Shown here: positions 1 to 6,342 of the stretch, piece by piece
Numbering within the stretch: position 1 is the stretch's first letter
How the letters are laid out: each line of letters opens with the position of its first letter
Assembly: GCA_964632945.1 (NCBI GenBank)
Contig: CAZWCX010000131.1
Location: forward strand, 1-19,115
Reading direction: 5' to 3'
DNA from: CAZWCX01 sp964632945
GTDB lineage: Bacteria > Planctomycetota > MHYJ01 > WSZJ01 > CAZWCX01
Length of the DNA: 19,115 nt
The notes under the pieces: generated by a model
What the model was told of the DNA's origin: nothing
The model's input: the letters and a program-made list of their open reading frames with translations, nothing else
The model's database searches: none
Translations under genes and position numbers: made by a program

Positions 1-193
1 CCTCGACACCTACTTCACCCGCGTCTACAACCCGGTCTGGACCCACCCCGACGGCTCGCAGGACTGCCTCGCCCAGCGTCCGACCCCCTGTGTCGCACGC
101 CGGTCGCCCCACGGTCCTGACTGTGGACGCAGCCAGGAGCCCGCGGGCGGATTCTTCACGAAGCCGCGGAGGCGGCTTCATGGATCCTCCGGG
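1..193. other. Left-edge segment without a confirmed gene
   Basis: No gene can be supported here. Plus frame 2 opens with LDTYFTRVYNPVWTHPDG, which looks protein-like and could be the tail of a gene entering from the left, but the frame has no stop before running antisense through the VWA gene, and the sequence after about base 60 looks unlike protein. Frame 1 stops at 118-120. A perfect 8-bp hairpin lies at the right end and is listed separately. Confidence 0.4.
160..179 (-). terminator. Hairpin after the VWA gene, possible terminator
   Basis: GAAGCCGC and GCGGCTTC form a perfect 8-bp stem around a 4-nt loop, 14 bases beyond the stop codon of the VWA gene. No T-run follows on either strand, so it is at best a Rho-independent-like or 3'-end-stabilising hairpin. 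The position, just past the last gene of the four-gene operon, is what supports a termination role. Confidence 0.45.
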
Positions 194-994
194 CTAGTTG
201 GTCGTGAATCCGCCCAGCGCCGTGCGGCTGAACCCGGCCGGCCCTTGGCTTGCCTTGAGCGCCGACTGGGAGAACATCTGGAAGGCCTTGCGGATCTCGC
301 CGGCCGAGTTCCGCGGGGTCAGGATCCACTCGTCGCGGATTCCCATGCGGCGGAACACGTCCCGGAAGTTCGTCGAACCGTCGTCCAGTCCCATGGCGGC
401 GATGATGTGGTTTTCCGAGCGCAACATGTCGTCCACGATCGCCTTCACTTTCTTGGCGGATGCGCGGTGGGAGTGTTGGTCGGAGCCGTCCGTGAGGATC
501 AGGGTGACGGTCCGCGCGGGGACGCCGTTCTCGGCGAACTCCTGGGCCTTGGCCAGCACCGTGCCGAGCAGGACGACCGACTGGTCGTAGAGCGGGGTGC
601 CCTCTTCCGGGTTGTAGTTCTTCGCGTCCATCTTGACGGCGCCGGCGAGCGGGCAATACGGGAACAGGACGAATCCGTTCAGATACCGGGTGTGGACGAG
701 GATGCCGTCCTTCTGCTTCGACGCGGCCAGGGCGTCGAGAACGAGGTTGTGGCCGTCCCGCACCACCTGGGCGTTGCCGCCGAACCGGATCGATCCCGAG
801 TCGTCCGGCATCAGGGTCACGAGGCAGACTTCGCTTGCGGTCACGTCGTTCACGTTGACCCCCAGTCCGGCCTGGATCTGGGCGCCGATGTCCACCACGT
901 TCAGGGCCTTGAGGGCGGCTTGCGAGAGCGTGCCCTCGGCGGCGGCGTTCTGGAACAGGGCGCCCAGGTCGGGCGCGGCATTCGGGCTGCTCAT
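194..994 (-). CDS. VWA-domain protein (TerY-like)
   Basis: A 266-residue cytoplasmic protein with a von Willebrand factor A fold. The MIDAS metal site is readable: the DxSxS motif as D64-D-S66-G-S68, T133 in EGTPL, and D169 in LILTDGSD. The first 50 residues (rich in Ala, Leu and Asn) precede the fold; no signal peptide is seen. The ATG at 994 is chosen over an upstream in-frame start because AAGGGGAA lies just before it. It is the last gene of the operon, after the hydrolase, with 88 bases between. VWA proteins of the TerY type occur with a PP2C phosphatase and a kinase as a phosphosignalling triad, and both partners are upstream here. VWA domains usually bind a protein partner through the metal, so a scaffold or substrate role is likely; this is inference. 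Family assignment is firm, the triad role less so. Confidence 0.87.
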   Translation of the reverse strand: MSSPNAAPDLGALFQNAAAEGTLSQAALKALNVVDIGAQIQAGLGVNVNDVTASEVCLVTLMPDDSGSIRFGGNAQVVRDGHNLVLDALAASKQKDGILVHTRYLNGFVLFPYCPLAGAVKMDAKNYNPEEGTPLYDQSVVLLGTVLAKAQEFAENGVPARTVTLILTDGSDQHSHRASAKKVKAIVDDMLRSENHIIAAMGLDDGSTNFRDVFRRMGIRDEWILTPRNSAGEIRKAFQMFSQSALKASQGPAGFSRTALGGFTTN

Positions 995-1037
995 GAGATT
1001 CCCCTTTCCGATTGGAGTTCCCTTCCGCGTCCCGCGC

Positions 1038-1065
1038 CCGCCGCCGGCGGACACCCCGGCGGCGG
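1038..1065 (-). other. Intercistronic 10-bp hairpin
   Basis: CCGCCGCCGG (1038-1047) and CCGGCGGCGG (1056-1065) are perfect reverse complements with an 8-nt loop. The hairpin fills the gap between hydrolase and VWA genes of the same operon. No T-run follows in the direction of transcription, so a pause, processing or mRNA-stability element is more likely than a terminator. Confidence 0.4.
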
Positions 1066-1082
1066 AGGGACGACGGTCCGCT

Positions 1083-2162
1083 TCACGCGAGCCGGATCCC
1101 CGGCCATGCTTCCATATCCGTCGTGCTGTCGACCACGTGCATGCCGGCGTCGGAGAAGGTCTTCAGCGCCTTCTCGGCCTCGTCGGTGAAGTCCGGGCCG
1201 CCCGGCACCACCACCGCCGCCGTGCAGTCGCGCAGGATGTACACCTTGCCCGCCAGGGCGGGGTCTTGCGCCTTGATCTCCCCCAGCAGGTCGGCGATCG
1301 ACTCCTTGACGCAGTGGCTGGAGGCCAAGCCCGCCAGCACCACGACGTCGGCTTCCATCAGGGTCTTGATCAATTTGACGTTCTTTTGCGCGCCCGGGAT
1401 CGGCCGGCCGTCCCAGCAGGTGGTCACCTCCTCGCGGAAGATCGAGTAGCGTTCGCTGAGCGGGTTGCCGCCCTTGATCTCCGGCAGGTTGGCGGCGCCG
1501 CGCGCGAAGGCGTGGAAGAGGCGCATCTCCTCGATCACGCCGGCGAGTCGATGACCGGTGGAGCCCAGCATGCAGTGGTACGGCCACAGGTAGAGCTGGT
1601 ACTTGCCGGACTTCTCGAGCTGCTCGCAGTAGTGGATGAACTGCCGCTGCAGCCAGACCGGATCCACGCCGATCTGCTTCGCCATCGCCGGGTTCGGCCG
1701 GTAGCGGCCCCGGCGGTACTCGTCGGCGGAGATCATCGTATGCGGCAGGGGATGGCTGCCGTCCTCCAGGAGGTGCGCGCTCGGGTAGAAGACCTGGTAC
1801 GGCAGGTGGGTGTCCATCGTGCAGGTCACTTCGGTGATCCGCTGGAGGTTGCGATAGACGAACTCGACCAGCCGCGTGTGCGCGTCCATGGCACCGCCGC
1901 CGGAGCGCCCCGCGACGTACAGCGCCCCCTCGGGGAAGCCGAAGTCGACCTGGTCGTCGATGGCCAGGAGGTGGATCCGGGTCTTGTCTCCGCCCACGGG
2001 CGCGAGGCGGTGGGCGCGGCGCCATTCCTCGGCGCGGCGCTGCAGGCCGCTCATGTCCTTGACGGCGTATTCGACGCGCCGCGCGTTCATCGGATCCCAA
2101 TGTCCCGGCAGCGGCAGCGCGCGCACCGGGGCCGTCCCCGTCGTCGTCGTCGGCGTGTTCAT
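1083..2162 (-). CDS. Nicotinamidase/isochorismatase-family cysteine hydrolase
   Basis: A 359-residue cytoplasmic hydrolase. Family hallmarks in order: the catalytic Asp in AIDDQVDF (D69-D73), the metal pair D117-T-H119, the WPYHCMLGSTGHRL segment (193-206) typical of nicotinamidases, a likely catalytic Lys K230 in IKGGNP followed by RYSIF, and the nucleophile C284 in ASSHCVKES. Nicotinamidases turn nicotinamide into nicotinate plus ammonia in NAD salvage; the exact substrate here is not shown. It is longer than a typical nicotinamidase of about 200 residues, with some 60 extra N-terminal residues and an insertion at about 120-190. AGGAGG stands 6 bases before the ATG. It lies between the kinase (55 bases upstream) and the VWA gene, in the same direction, so it is probably cotranscribed with a signalling triad that normally lacks such an enzyme. 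Confidence 0.87.
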   Translation of the reverse strand: MNTPTTTTGTAPVRALPLPGHWDPMNARRVEYAVKDMSGLQRRAEEWRRAHRLAPVGGDKTRIHLLAIDDQVDFGFPEGALYVAGRSGGGAMDAHTRLVEFVYRNLQRITEVTCTMDTHLPYQVFYPSAHLLEDGSHPLPHTMISADEYRRGRYRPNPAMAKQIGVDPVWLQRQFIHYCEQLEKSGKYQLYLWPYHCMLGSTGHRLAGVIEEMRLFHAFARGAANLPEIKGGNPLSERYSIFREEVTTCWDGRPIPGAQKNVKLIKTLMEADVVVLAGLASSHCVKESIADLLGEIKAQDPALAGKVYILRDCTAAVVVPGGPDFTDEAEKALKTFSDAGMHVVDSTTDMEAWPGIRLA

Positions 2163-2217
2163 GCGAGTCCTCCTGTCGAATGGGCCCGGCGGGGCCGAAC
2201 GGCGCCCGCCGGCGGGG

Positions 2218-4083
2218 TCATTGAATCTTCACCAACCGGATCTCCCGCTCGTCGACCACGTGCAATCCGCCCGGCCCGGGGAGAAGTCGGCTGCCGGAGT
2301 CGACGAACGGTTCGGTGTCCGGATACTCTCCCGTGCGCGTCAGCGTCCCGCCGCGGGCCTGGACGCGCACGATGCCGTCGTCCGTGGGCACGAACAGCGC
2401 ATCGCCGAACGCGCAGGCGCCGCCGCCGCGGGCAAGCCAGGTCACGCCGCCGTCGGCGTCCTCGGCGGCCGCCTCGACCGTTCCGTCGCCGCGCACGAGC
2501 AGTGCCCGCGAGCAGATCCGCCCGCCTTCCTCCGTGCGCACCAGGAACCACGCGCGCTCCTCCGCGAACACCGCATCCGCGGCCACCAGCCCGCCGCGCA
2601 GGGGAGGCAGGGGCACGGAATCGCGCAGCCCGGCCCGGCCCGGGTCGAATACGAACCCCACGCGCACGCCCCCGGCGCGATAGAAGCCGAATCCGATCCG
2701 GGGGCCGACCCAGAAACGGGTCTGTCCCGCGAGCGCGTCCCCGATCCCCTCGGGACCCGCCGGACCGTCGCGGAGCAGCCTCCCCTGGTCCATCCAGACC
2801 GCTCCCCGGGCGTGGGTGTCGAAGGCCGGGATGCCAACGACCGCGTCGACCGCCCACCGCTCCGGCGGGAGGCCCGGCCGCAACCGCGCGACCTGTCCTC
2901 CGCTCCCCACGAACGTCTCCCCCGCCCGTAACCGGAAGCGCATCCGCGGGTGCGGATCCCCCTGCAAGGCAACCGTTCCGTCCTCGCGCCGGAACTCGCC
3001 GTCGGCGTGCGTGAGCCAGAGAAGACGGCCCTCCTGCCAGGCCGCGGCGACGATCCGACCCGCCGTCCGGAAGACCGTGGCGGCGGTCACCGTCCCGCGC
3101 ACGCGGACCGGCGGCGCCGCCACCGGGATCGCCGTCGAACAGACCGGACAGGCGGCGCGGGCGTGCTCCACCCCGCAACCTGCGCATCGGGTCCAGCGCG
3201 CGGCCTCGAGCAGCGCGCGGGGGAATGGCCCGCGAACGTCCTTTTCGAACGTCCGCTGGAAATGACCGAGCAGCTCGTCGGGAAGAATCTCCGGCGGGAG
3301 TGCCGGCTTCGGGTAGCGCACGTGCGGGTGAAAGACCGTGATCCGCCGCAACGGACGGAGGTCGTGCGGGACCATCGCGGCCGCCCCCTGCGGACGGTAC
3401 ACGCCACCGTAGGGTCCGACGAACAGCAGGCTCTGCATCAACATCACGGAAAAGGCGTACCAATCCGATTCGGGCCGGTGCGGCCGCGCCAGCATCAGGG
3501 CGGACCCGGACGGGTCGCAGAGGAGCGGATCCACGAAACGGACCGTGAACACGGGACAGACGAAGCGCCCGAACTGCCAGCTGTCGGCGTCGATCACATG
3601 GGCCTCGACGCCGCCCACCAGCACGTTCAGGTCGTTGAAGTCGCCGATCGTCACCCCCGCGCCGTGCAGGGCCTCCACCGTCGCGTGAAGATCGAGAAAG
3701 ACCGCGCGCACCGCGTCGTTCGTCACCCCCGCGGACCGGAATCCGCGGTCGGCGTAACGGAGCAGCAACTCCGCCCCCTGGACGTAGCGCATCGTGTACC
3801 CGAGGGTGGTCCGTCCGCTCCGGTCGGTCGCCGGTTCCTCGGGGCGCACGACGCGCGCCGGCAGGTGTTGCGGAAACGCGCGCAGCTTCTCGGCGTAATG
3901 CGCCATGCGGACCTCCGCGGCCTTCTGCTCCGCAGGCAGGCCGGCCAGGTCGGGATGGTCCGGGCTCTTCCAAAGCTTGAGGACCCGGTCCGGGGCGATC
4001 CGGTAGACGTCCGCTTCCCCCCCCTTCCCCACCGACTGATCGGGCCGGATCCGGATGCGGGCGCCCGCGATGTAGACGTCCAT
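2218..4083 (-). CDS. Protein kinase with zinc-ribbon and long beta-rich C-terminus (TerY-P triad type)
   Basis: A 621-residue protein. Residues 1-290 are a divergent protein kinase: glycine loop VGKGGEADVY (18-27), ATP Lys in VLKLWK (K36), catalytic loop IGDFNDLNVLV (147-157, GDFND in place of HRD, with N153), and metal motif IDADSWQF (164-171) in place of DFG. That DxDSxQ form is typical of kinases found with TerY VWA and PP2C proteins. A zinc-ribbon follows, C300-x2-C303 and C312-x2-C315. From about 320 to the end, short beta-strand repeats (DGxVxLxG, GRLLxxG, GGLVAADxVF) suggest a beta-propeller sensor. The ATG lies 2 bases past the phosphatase stop, with GGAGGAGG inside the end of the phosphatase gene, so the two are translationally coupled. 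Likely phosphorylates a partner dephosphorylated by that phosphatase; the VWA protein is a candidate. The propeller is an inference from pattern only. Confidence 0.85.
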   Translation of the reverse strand: MDVYIAGARIRIRPDQSVGKGGEADVYRIAPDRVLKLWKSPDHPDLAGLPAEQKAAEVRMAHYAEKLRAFPQHLPARVVRPEEPATDRSGRTTLGYTMRYVQGAELLLRYADRGFRSAGVTNDAVRAVFLDLHATVEALHGAGVTIGDFNDLNVLVGGVEAHVIDADSWQFGRFVCPVFTVRFVDPLLCDPSGSALMLARPHRPESDWYAFSVMLMQSLLFVGPYGGVYRPQGAAAMVPHDLRPLRRITVFHPHVRYPKPALPPEILPDELLGHFQRTFEKDVRGPFPRALLEAARWTRCAGCGVEHARAACPVCSTAIPVAAPPVRVRGTVTAATVFRTAGRIVAAAWQEGRLLWLTHADGEFRREDGTVALQGDPHPRMRFRLRAGETFVGSGGQVARLRPGLPPERWAVDAVVGIPAFDTHARGAVWMDQGRLLRDGPAGPEGIGDALAGQTRFWVGPRIGFGFYRAGGVRVGFVFDPGRAGLRDSVPLPPLRGGLVAADAVFAEERAWFLVRTEEGGRICSRALLVRGDGTVEAAAEDADGGVTWLARGGGACAFGDALFVPTDDGIVRVQARGGTLTRTGEYPDTEPFVDSGSRLLPGPGGLHVVDEREIRLVKIQ

Positions 4084-4085
4084 GG

Positions 4086-4904
4086 TCAGGCCTCCTCCGT
4101 CCGCCGCACGACCACGAGGGTGGTGTCGTCGCGCAGGAGCCCCGGCTCCATCACCGGCTCGCCGGACTCCGGATCGGCGCCGAGGCCGGGGCTGTTGAGC
4201 AGGGCCAGGCGGCGCCGGATTGCGTCGGGATTGCGGAAGAAGGCGTCGCACTCCCAGAAGCGGGCGATCCCGCCGACCGGTTCCGCGCGACCGGGCACCC
4301 GACGCCCGGAAAGGCGCGCGAGATCGGCGACGCCGTCGGTGCCGACGAGCAGGGTGCGCAGGTCGGCGGTGGCGAGCCGGCGCACGATCTCGAAGCGGGG
4401 ACCGGCGCCCGGGTCGTCCCCCAACAGGCCGTATCCCAAGTACGGCGGGGCGTTGCCGGGGTACGGGCCGATTTCCACCGCGTCCCCGTTGACGCAGGTG
4501 AGCCCGTCGCCGATGGCGAAGAGGCACGTCTCCCGCGGACCGATCTCCGCGCCGACGACGGTGAAGAGGAAGTGGTCGTGCGCGACGCGCTCCAGCGGCC
4601 CGCCGAGCGCCTCGGCGAGCCGTCGAAGCGTGTCGAGCACGGCCCGCCGCGCGTACTCAAGGCGCTCCTCGGGTCGTTCCTCGAAGCCCCGCCGCGCCAG
4701 CGCCTCGATCACGAGCCGTGCGCCGAGGAGGGCGCCGCTCTCCGAGCGCGCCCCGGTCCCGCAGCCGTCGCAGACGACCGCCCGCAGGCCGTCCGGGACC
4801 GCGCGCCAGGCCCAGGCGTCCTGGTTGTTCCTCCCGACCAGCAAGCGCCCGGCGCCCACGTGGTCGCGCCCGGGGATCGAACCCGCCGCCGCCTCGAACC
4901 GCAT
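4086..4904 (-). CDS. PP2C-family Ser/Thr protein phosphatase
   Basis: A 272-residue cytoplasmic PP2C-type phosphatase (metal-dependent, removes phosphate from Ser/Thr). Its metal-binding acidic motifs are all present: N-N-Q-D29, CDGCG (D46), FAIGDG (D133), VGTDGV (D190) and LLRDDTTLVVV (D259-D260). The ATG at 4904 is chosen over an in-frame ATG 18 codons upstream because AAGGAGG precedes it at good spacing and because the upstream start would fall within the promoter and operator. It is the first gene of the four-gene operon and overlaps functionally with the kinase, whose start is 2 bases beyond its stop. PP2C, kinase and VWA protein form the known triad of Ter-linked stress signalling. The likely role is to reverse phosphorylation by the neighbouring kinase (inference). 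Confidence 0.88.
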   Translation of the reverse strand: MRFEAAAGSIPGRDHVGAGRLLVGRNNQDAWAWRAVPDGLRAVVCDGCGTGARSESGALLGARLVIEALARRGFEERPEERLEYARRAVLDTLRRLAEALGGPLERVAHDHFLFTVVGAEIGPRETCLFAIGDGLTCVNGDAVEIGPYPGNAPPYLGYGLLGDDPGAGPRFEIVRRLATADLRTLLVGTDGVADLARLSGRRVPGRAEPVGGIARFWECDAFFRNPDAIRRRLALLNSPGLGADPESGEPVMEPGLLRDDTTLVVVRRTEEA

Positions 4905-4919
4905 GGTTGCGCCTCCTTG

Positions 4920-4940
4920 TTCGTGTCTAATACACACGAA
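4920..4940 (-). promoter_or_regulatory. Operator-like palindrome, site 2 (downstream of -10)
   Basis: Perfect 7-bp inverted repeat TTCGTGT-N7-ACACGAA, 21 bp long. It directly follows the -10 box of the phosphatase operon promoter and covers the expected transcription start near 4933. A protein bound here would block initiation. A second copy of the same layout lies 23 bp away, centre to centre. No regulator gene for it is seen in the window. Confidence 0.55.
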
Positions 4941-4968
4941 GTATAGTGTATCATGCACACGAAGTCAA
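4940..4968 (-). promoter_or_regulatory. Sigma-70-type promoter of the phosphatase-kinase-hydrolase-VWA operon
   Basis: Reading on the minus strand, TTGACT (4963-4968) and TATACT (4940-4945) are separated by exactly 17 bases. Both boxes are one mismatch or less from the best-known sigma-70 forms at most positions, in a stretch much richer in A and T than its surroundings. The predicted start is near 4933, giving a leader of about 30 bases before the phosphatase ATG. Confidence 0.75.
4943..4963 (-). promoter_or_regulatory. Operator-like imperfect palindrome, site 1 (in the -35/-10 spacer)
   Basis: On the minus strand this reads TTCGTGT-N7-ACACTAT. It keeps the GTGT-N7-ACAC core of site 2, and the two cores agree at 12 of 15 positions (GTGTGxATxAxACAC). 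The site fills the promoter spacer and touches both boxes. Two like sites 23 bp apart suggest cooperative binding of a dimeric repressor. Confidence 0.5.
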
Positions 4969-5131
4969 GCCGGAAATCGCCCGCGGCGCGCGAATCGACC
5001 TACGTCCGCCCCGGCCGTGGAGTTGGGCCGCGCCGCCCGCCGCGCGGGGCGGGCGCGGCGCGCGCGGATCGGCGCCGCCGCGCGGCCACCGGATCCGGGC
5101 CCGGCGGGATGGCGGAGTTCCGGAATGCACC

Positions 5132-5160
5132 TTGACCGGGGTCCGCCGTCCGCCTACAAT
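5132..5160 (+). promoter_or_regulatory. Sigma-70-type promoter of the membrane protein gene
   Basis: TTGACC (5132-5137) and TACAAT (5155-5160) with a 17-base spacer. It faces the membrane protein gene, leaving a leader of about 118 bases. The match is close to consensus and unlikely in such GC-rich DNA by chance. Confidence 0.65.
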
Positions 5161-5284
5161 TCCCGCCCGCGACCAGCCGGGCATCCCGGAGGCGCGGAGG
5201 AGGAGCCGTCCCGGACCCGCGGCGCCCGTCCCCCGTTCGCGGCGGACGGGAGGCGGGGACCGGGCGACGGCGGGGAGACTTCCG

Positions 5285-6268
5285 ATGGACCCAGCAGGAC
5301 CGGCGCCGCCCCGCCGGCTGGCCCATTGGGCCTGGTTCACCGCGGTCGCCTACGCCGTCACCCTTTTCTCCCTGACCCTGCCCACGCTGCTGTGGGCATT
5401 TCCGGACGAGGTCCGCAGCCAGCTGAAGGAAGTCGCCCCGGTCCTGGCGGAGGGGGGATACTGGCTCTTCCTGGCGGGCCTGGCCCTGGTGCAGGCGGCG
5501 TTCCTGTTCCTGGTGCCCGTGCCGATCGCGCGCGCGCGACCGGTCACGCGACGCCGGTGGTGGCTGCTCGCGGGAGTGGCCGGCCTGCTGATGGCCGTCC
5601 TGTTCACGGGACTCCTGTTCGCGGTCAACGAAACCGCGGGCGGCGGACACAACGACCTTCCCCTGCCGGACTGGGCGTGGGTGGCCGGCGGCATCGCTTG
5701 GATCCCGTGGACCGTGGTCTTCGTGCTGTATCGACGGGATCGCAGTGACGCGTCTGCGCTGCGCCGGATACTCGACCACATGATGTGCGGCAGCGTCGTG
5801 GAACTGCTCGTGGCCGTCCCCTGCCACGTGGTGGTGCGCAGTCGACCCTACTGCTGCGCGGGCTTCGGCACCTTCCTCGGTCTCGCCACCGGACTGGCGG
5901 TGCTGATGTTTTCGTTCGGCCCGGCGGTGTTCTTCCTGTTCGCGGAGCGCGCGCGGCGATTGGCGGCGGCGGACCCGGCGCCCGCCGCCGCGGATGCGGG
6001 TCGCCATGCCCGCGACGCCGAGGCCTGGACGGGAATCTCGTTCGCCTGCCTCGTCGGCGCCTCCGCCTGGGCCGTGATGACCGGGGGCCTGGGCCCGTCC
6101 CAATACCTCTCGTGCCAGATCGCGGCCCTGGTGACGGGCGGCGCGGCCGTCGTCCATGCGGCGATCGAGTGGCGCCGGACGGGCGCCCTCGCCCGCCCGC
6201 TCCTGGTCGTGGGACTCCTCGCGGCGGAGGCGGTCGTTCTGTTCGGGTGGGCGGCCCTGGGCGGGTAG
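5285..6268 (+). CDS. Multi-pass integral membrane protein, function unknown
   Basis: A 327-residue inner-membrane protein with about eight to nine hydrophobic helices: roughly residues 15-39, 57-81, 91-114, 129-149, 168-184, 192-220, 247-267, 276-294 and 301-322. A cytosolic loop rich in Ala, Asp and Arg covers about 221-246. The segment around residues 166-221 (SVVELLVAVPCHVVVRSR, a CC pair at 190-191, then FLGLATGLAVLMFSFGP) is distinctive, and I recall similar segments in uncharacterised planctomycete membrane proteins; no function is known to me. The ATG at 5285 has GGGGAG upstream and is preferred to longer in-frame starts that lie upstream of the promoter. The gene is divergent from the phosphatase operon and convergent with the selenoprotein gene. 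Confidence 0.8.
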   Translation: MDPAGPAPPRRLAHWAWFTAVAYAVTLFSLTLPTLLWAFPDEVRSQLKEVAPVLAEGGYWLFLAGLALVQAAFLFLVPVPIARARPVTRRRWWLLAGVAGLLMAVLFTGLLFAVNETAGGGHNDLPLPDWAWVAGGIAWIPWTVVFVLYRRDRSDASALRRILDHMMCGSVVELLVAVPCHVVVRSRPYCCAGFGTFLGLATGLAVLMFSFGPAVFFLFAERARRLAAADPAPAAADAGRHARDAEAWTGISFACLVGASAWAVMTGGLGPSQYLSCQIAALVTGGAAVVHAAIEWRRTGALARPLLVVGLLAAEAVVLFGWAALGG

Positions 6269-6285
6269 GCGGCCTCGCGGCCGCC
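6268..6285. terminator. Hairpin between convergent genes, possible bidirectional terminator
   Basis: GGCGGCC-TCGC-GGCCGCC forms a perfect 7-bp stem starting at the last base of the membrane protein stop codon, between two convergent genes. No T-run follows, so the termination role rests on position and stem strength only. Confidence 0.4.
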
Positions 6286-6342
6286 TCCCACCGATCTTCG
6301 CCGCGGGGTCCATCCCCTCGACCCCCGGTGCGCCGCCGTCGC

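Larger units (their letters stand above)
4905..5284. other. Divergent intergenic region with two promoters
   Basis: This 380-base gap separates the phosphatase operon (minus) from the membrane protein gene (plus). It holds a minus-strand promoter with two operator-like sites at 4920-4968 and a plus-strand promoter at 5132-5160. The middle, about 4980-5130, is extremely GC-rich with runs of CGCGC and shows no convincing gene. Confidence 0.7.

Noticed and set aside
245..1189. Long plus-strand open frame antisense to the VWA gene
   Set aside because: It is a GC-rich shadow frame with low-complexity Arg/Gly/Val content, no ribosome site and no recognisable domain, while the minus-strand VWA gene has full motifs.
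633..3014. 793-residue plus-strand open frame over hydrolase and kinase genes
   Set aside because: Antisense shadow; its translation is Arg- and Ala-rich without domain signatures.
4866..4958. Longer phosphatase start at 4958
   Set aside because: It would place the first codons on top of the promoter and operator sites; the ATG at 4904 has an excellent ribosome site.
2950..5748. 932-residue plus-strand open frame crossing several genes
   Set aside because: It runs antisense through the kinase and phosphatase and through the promoter region; no ribosome site and no protein-like segments.
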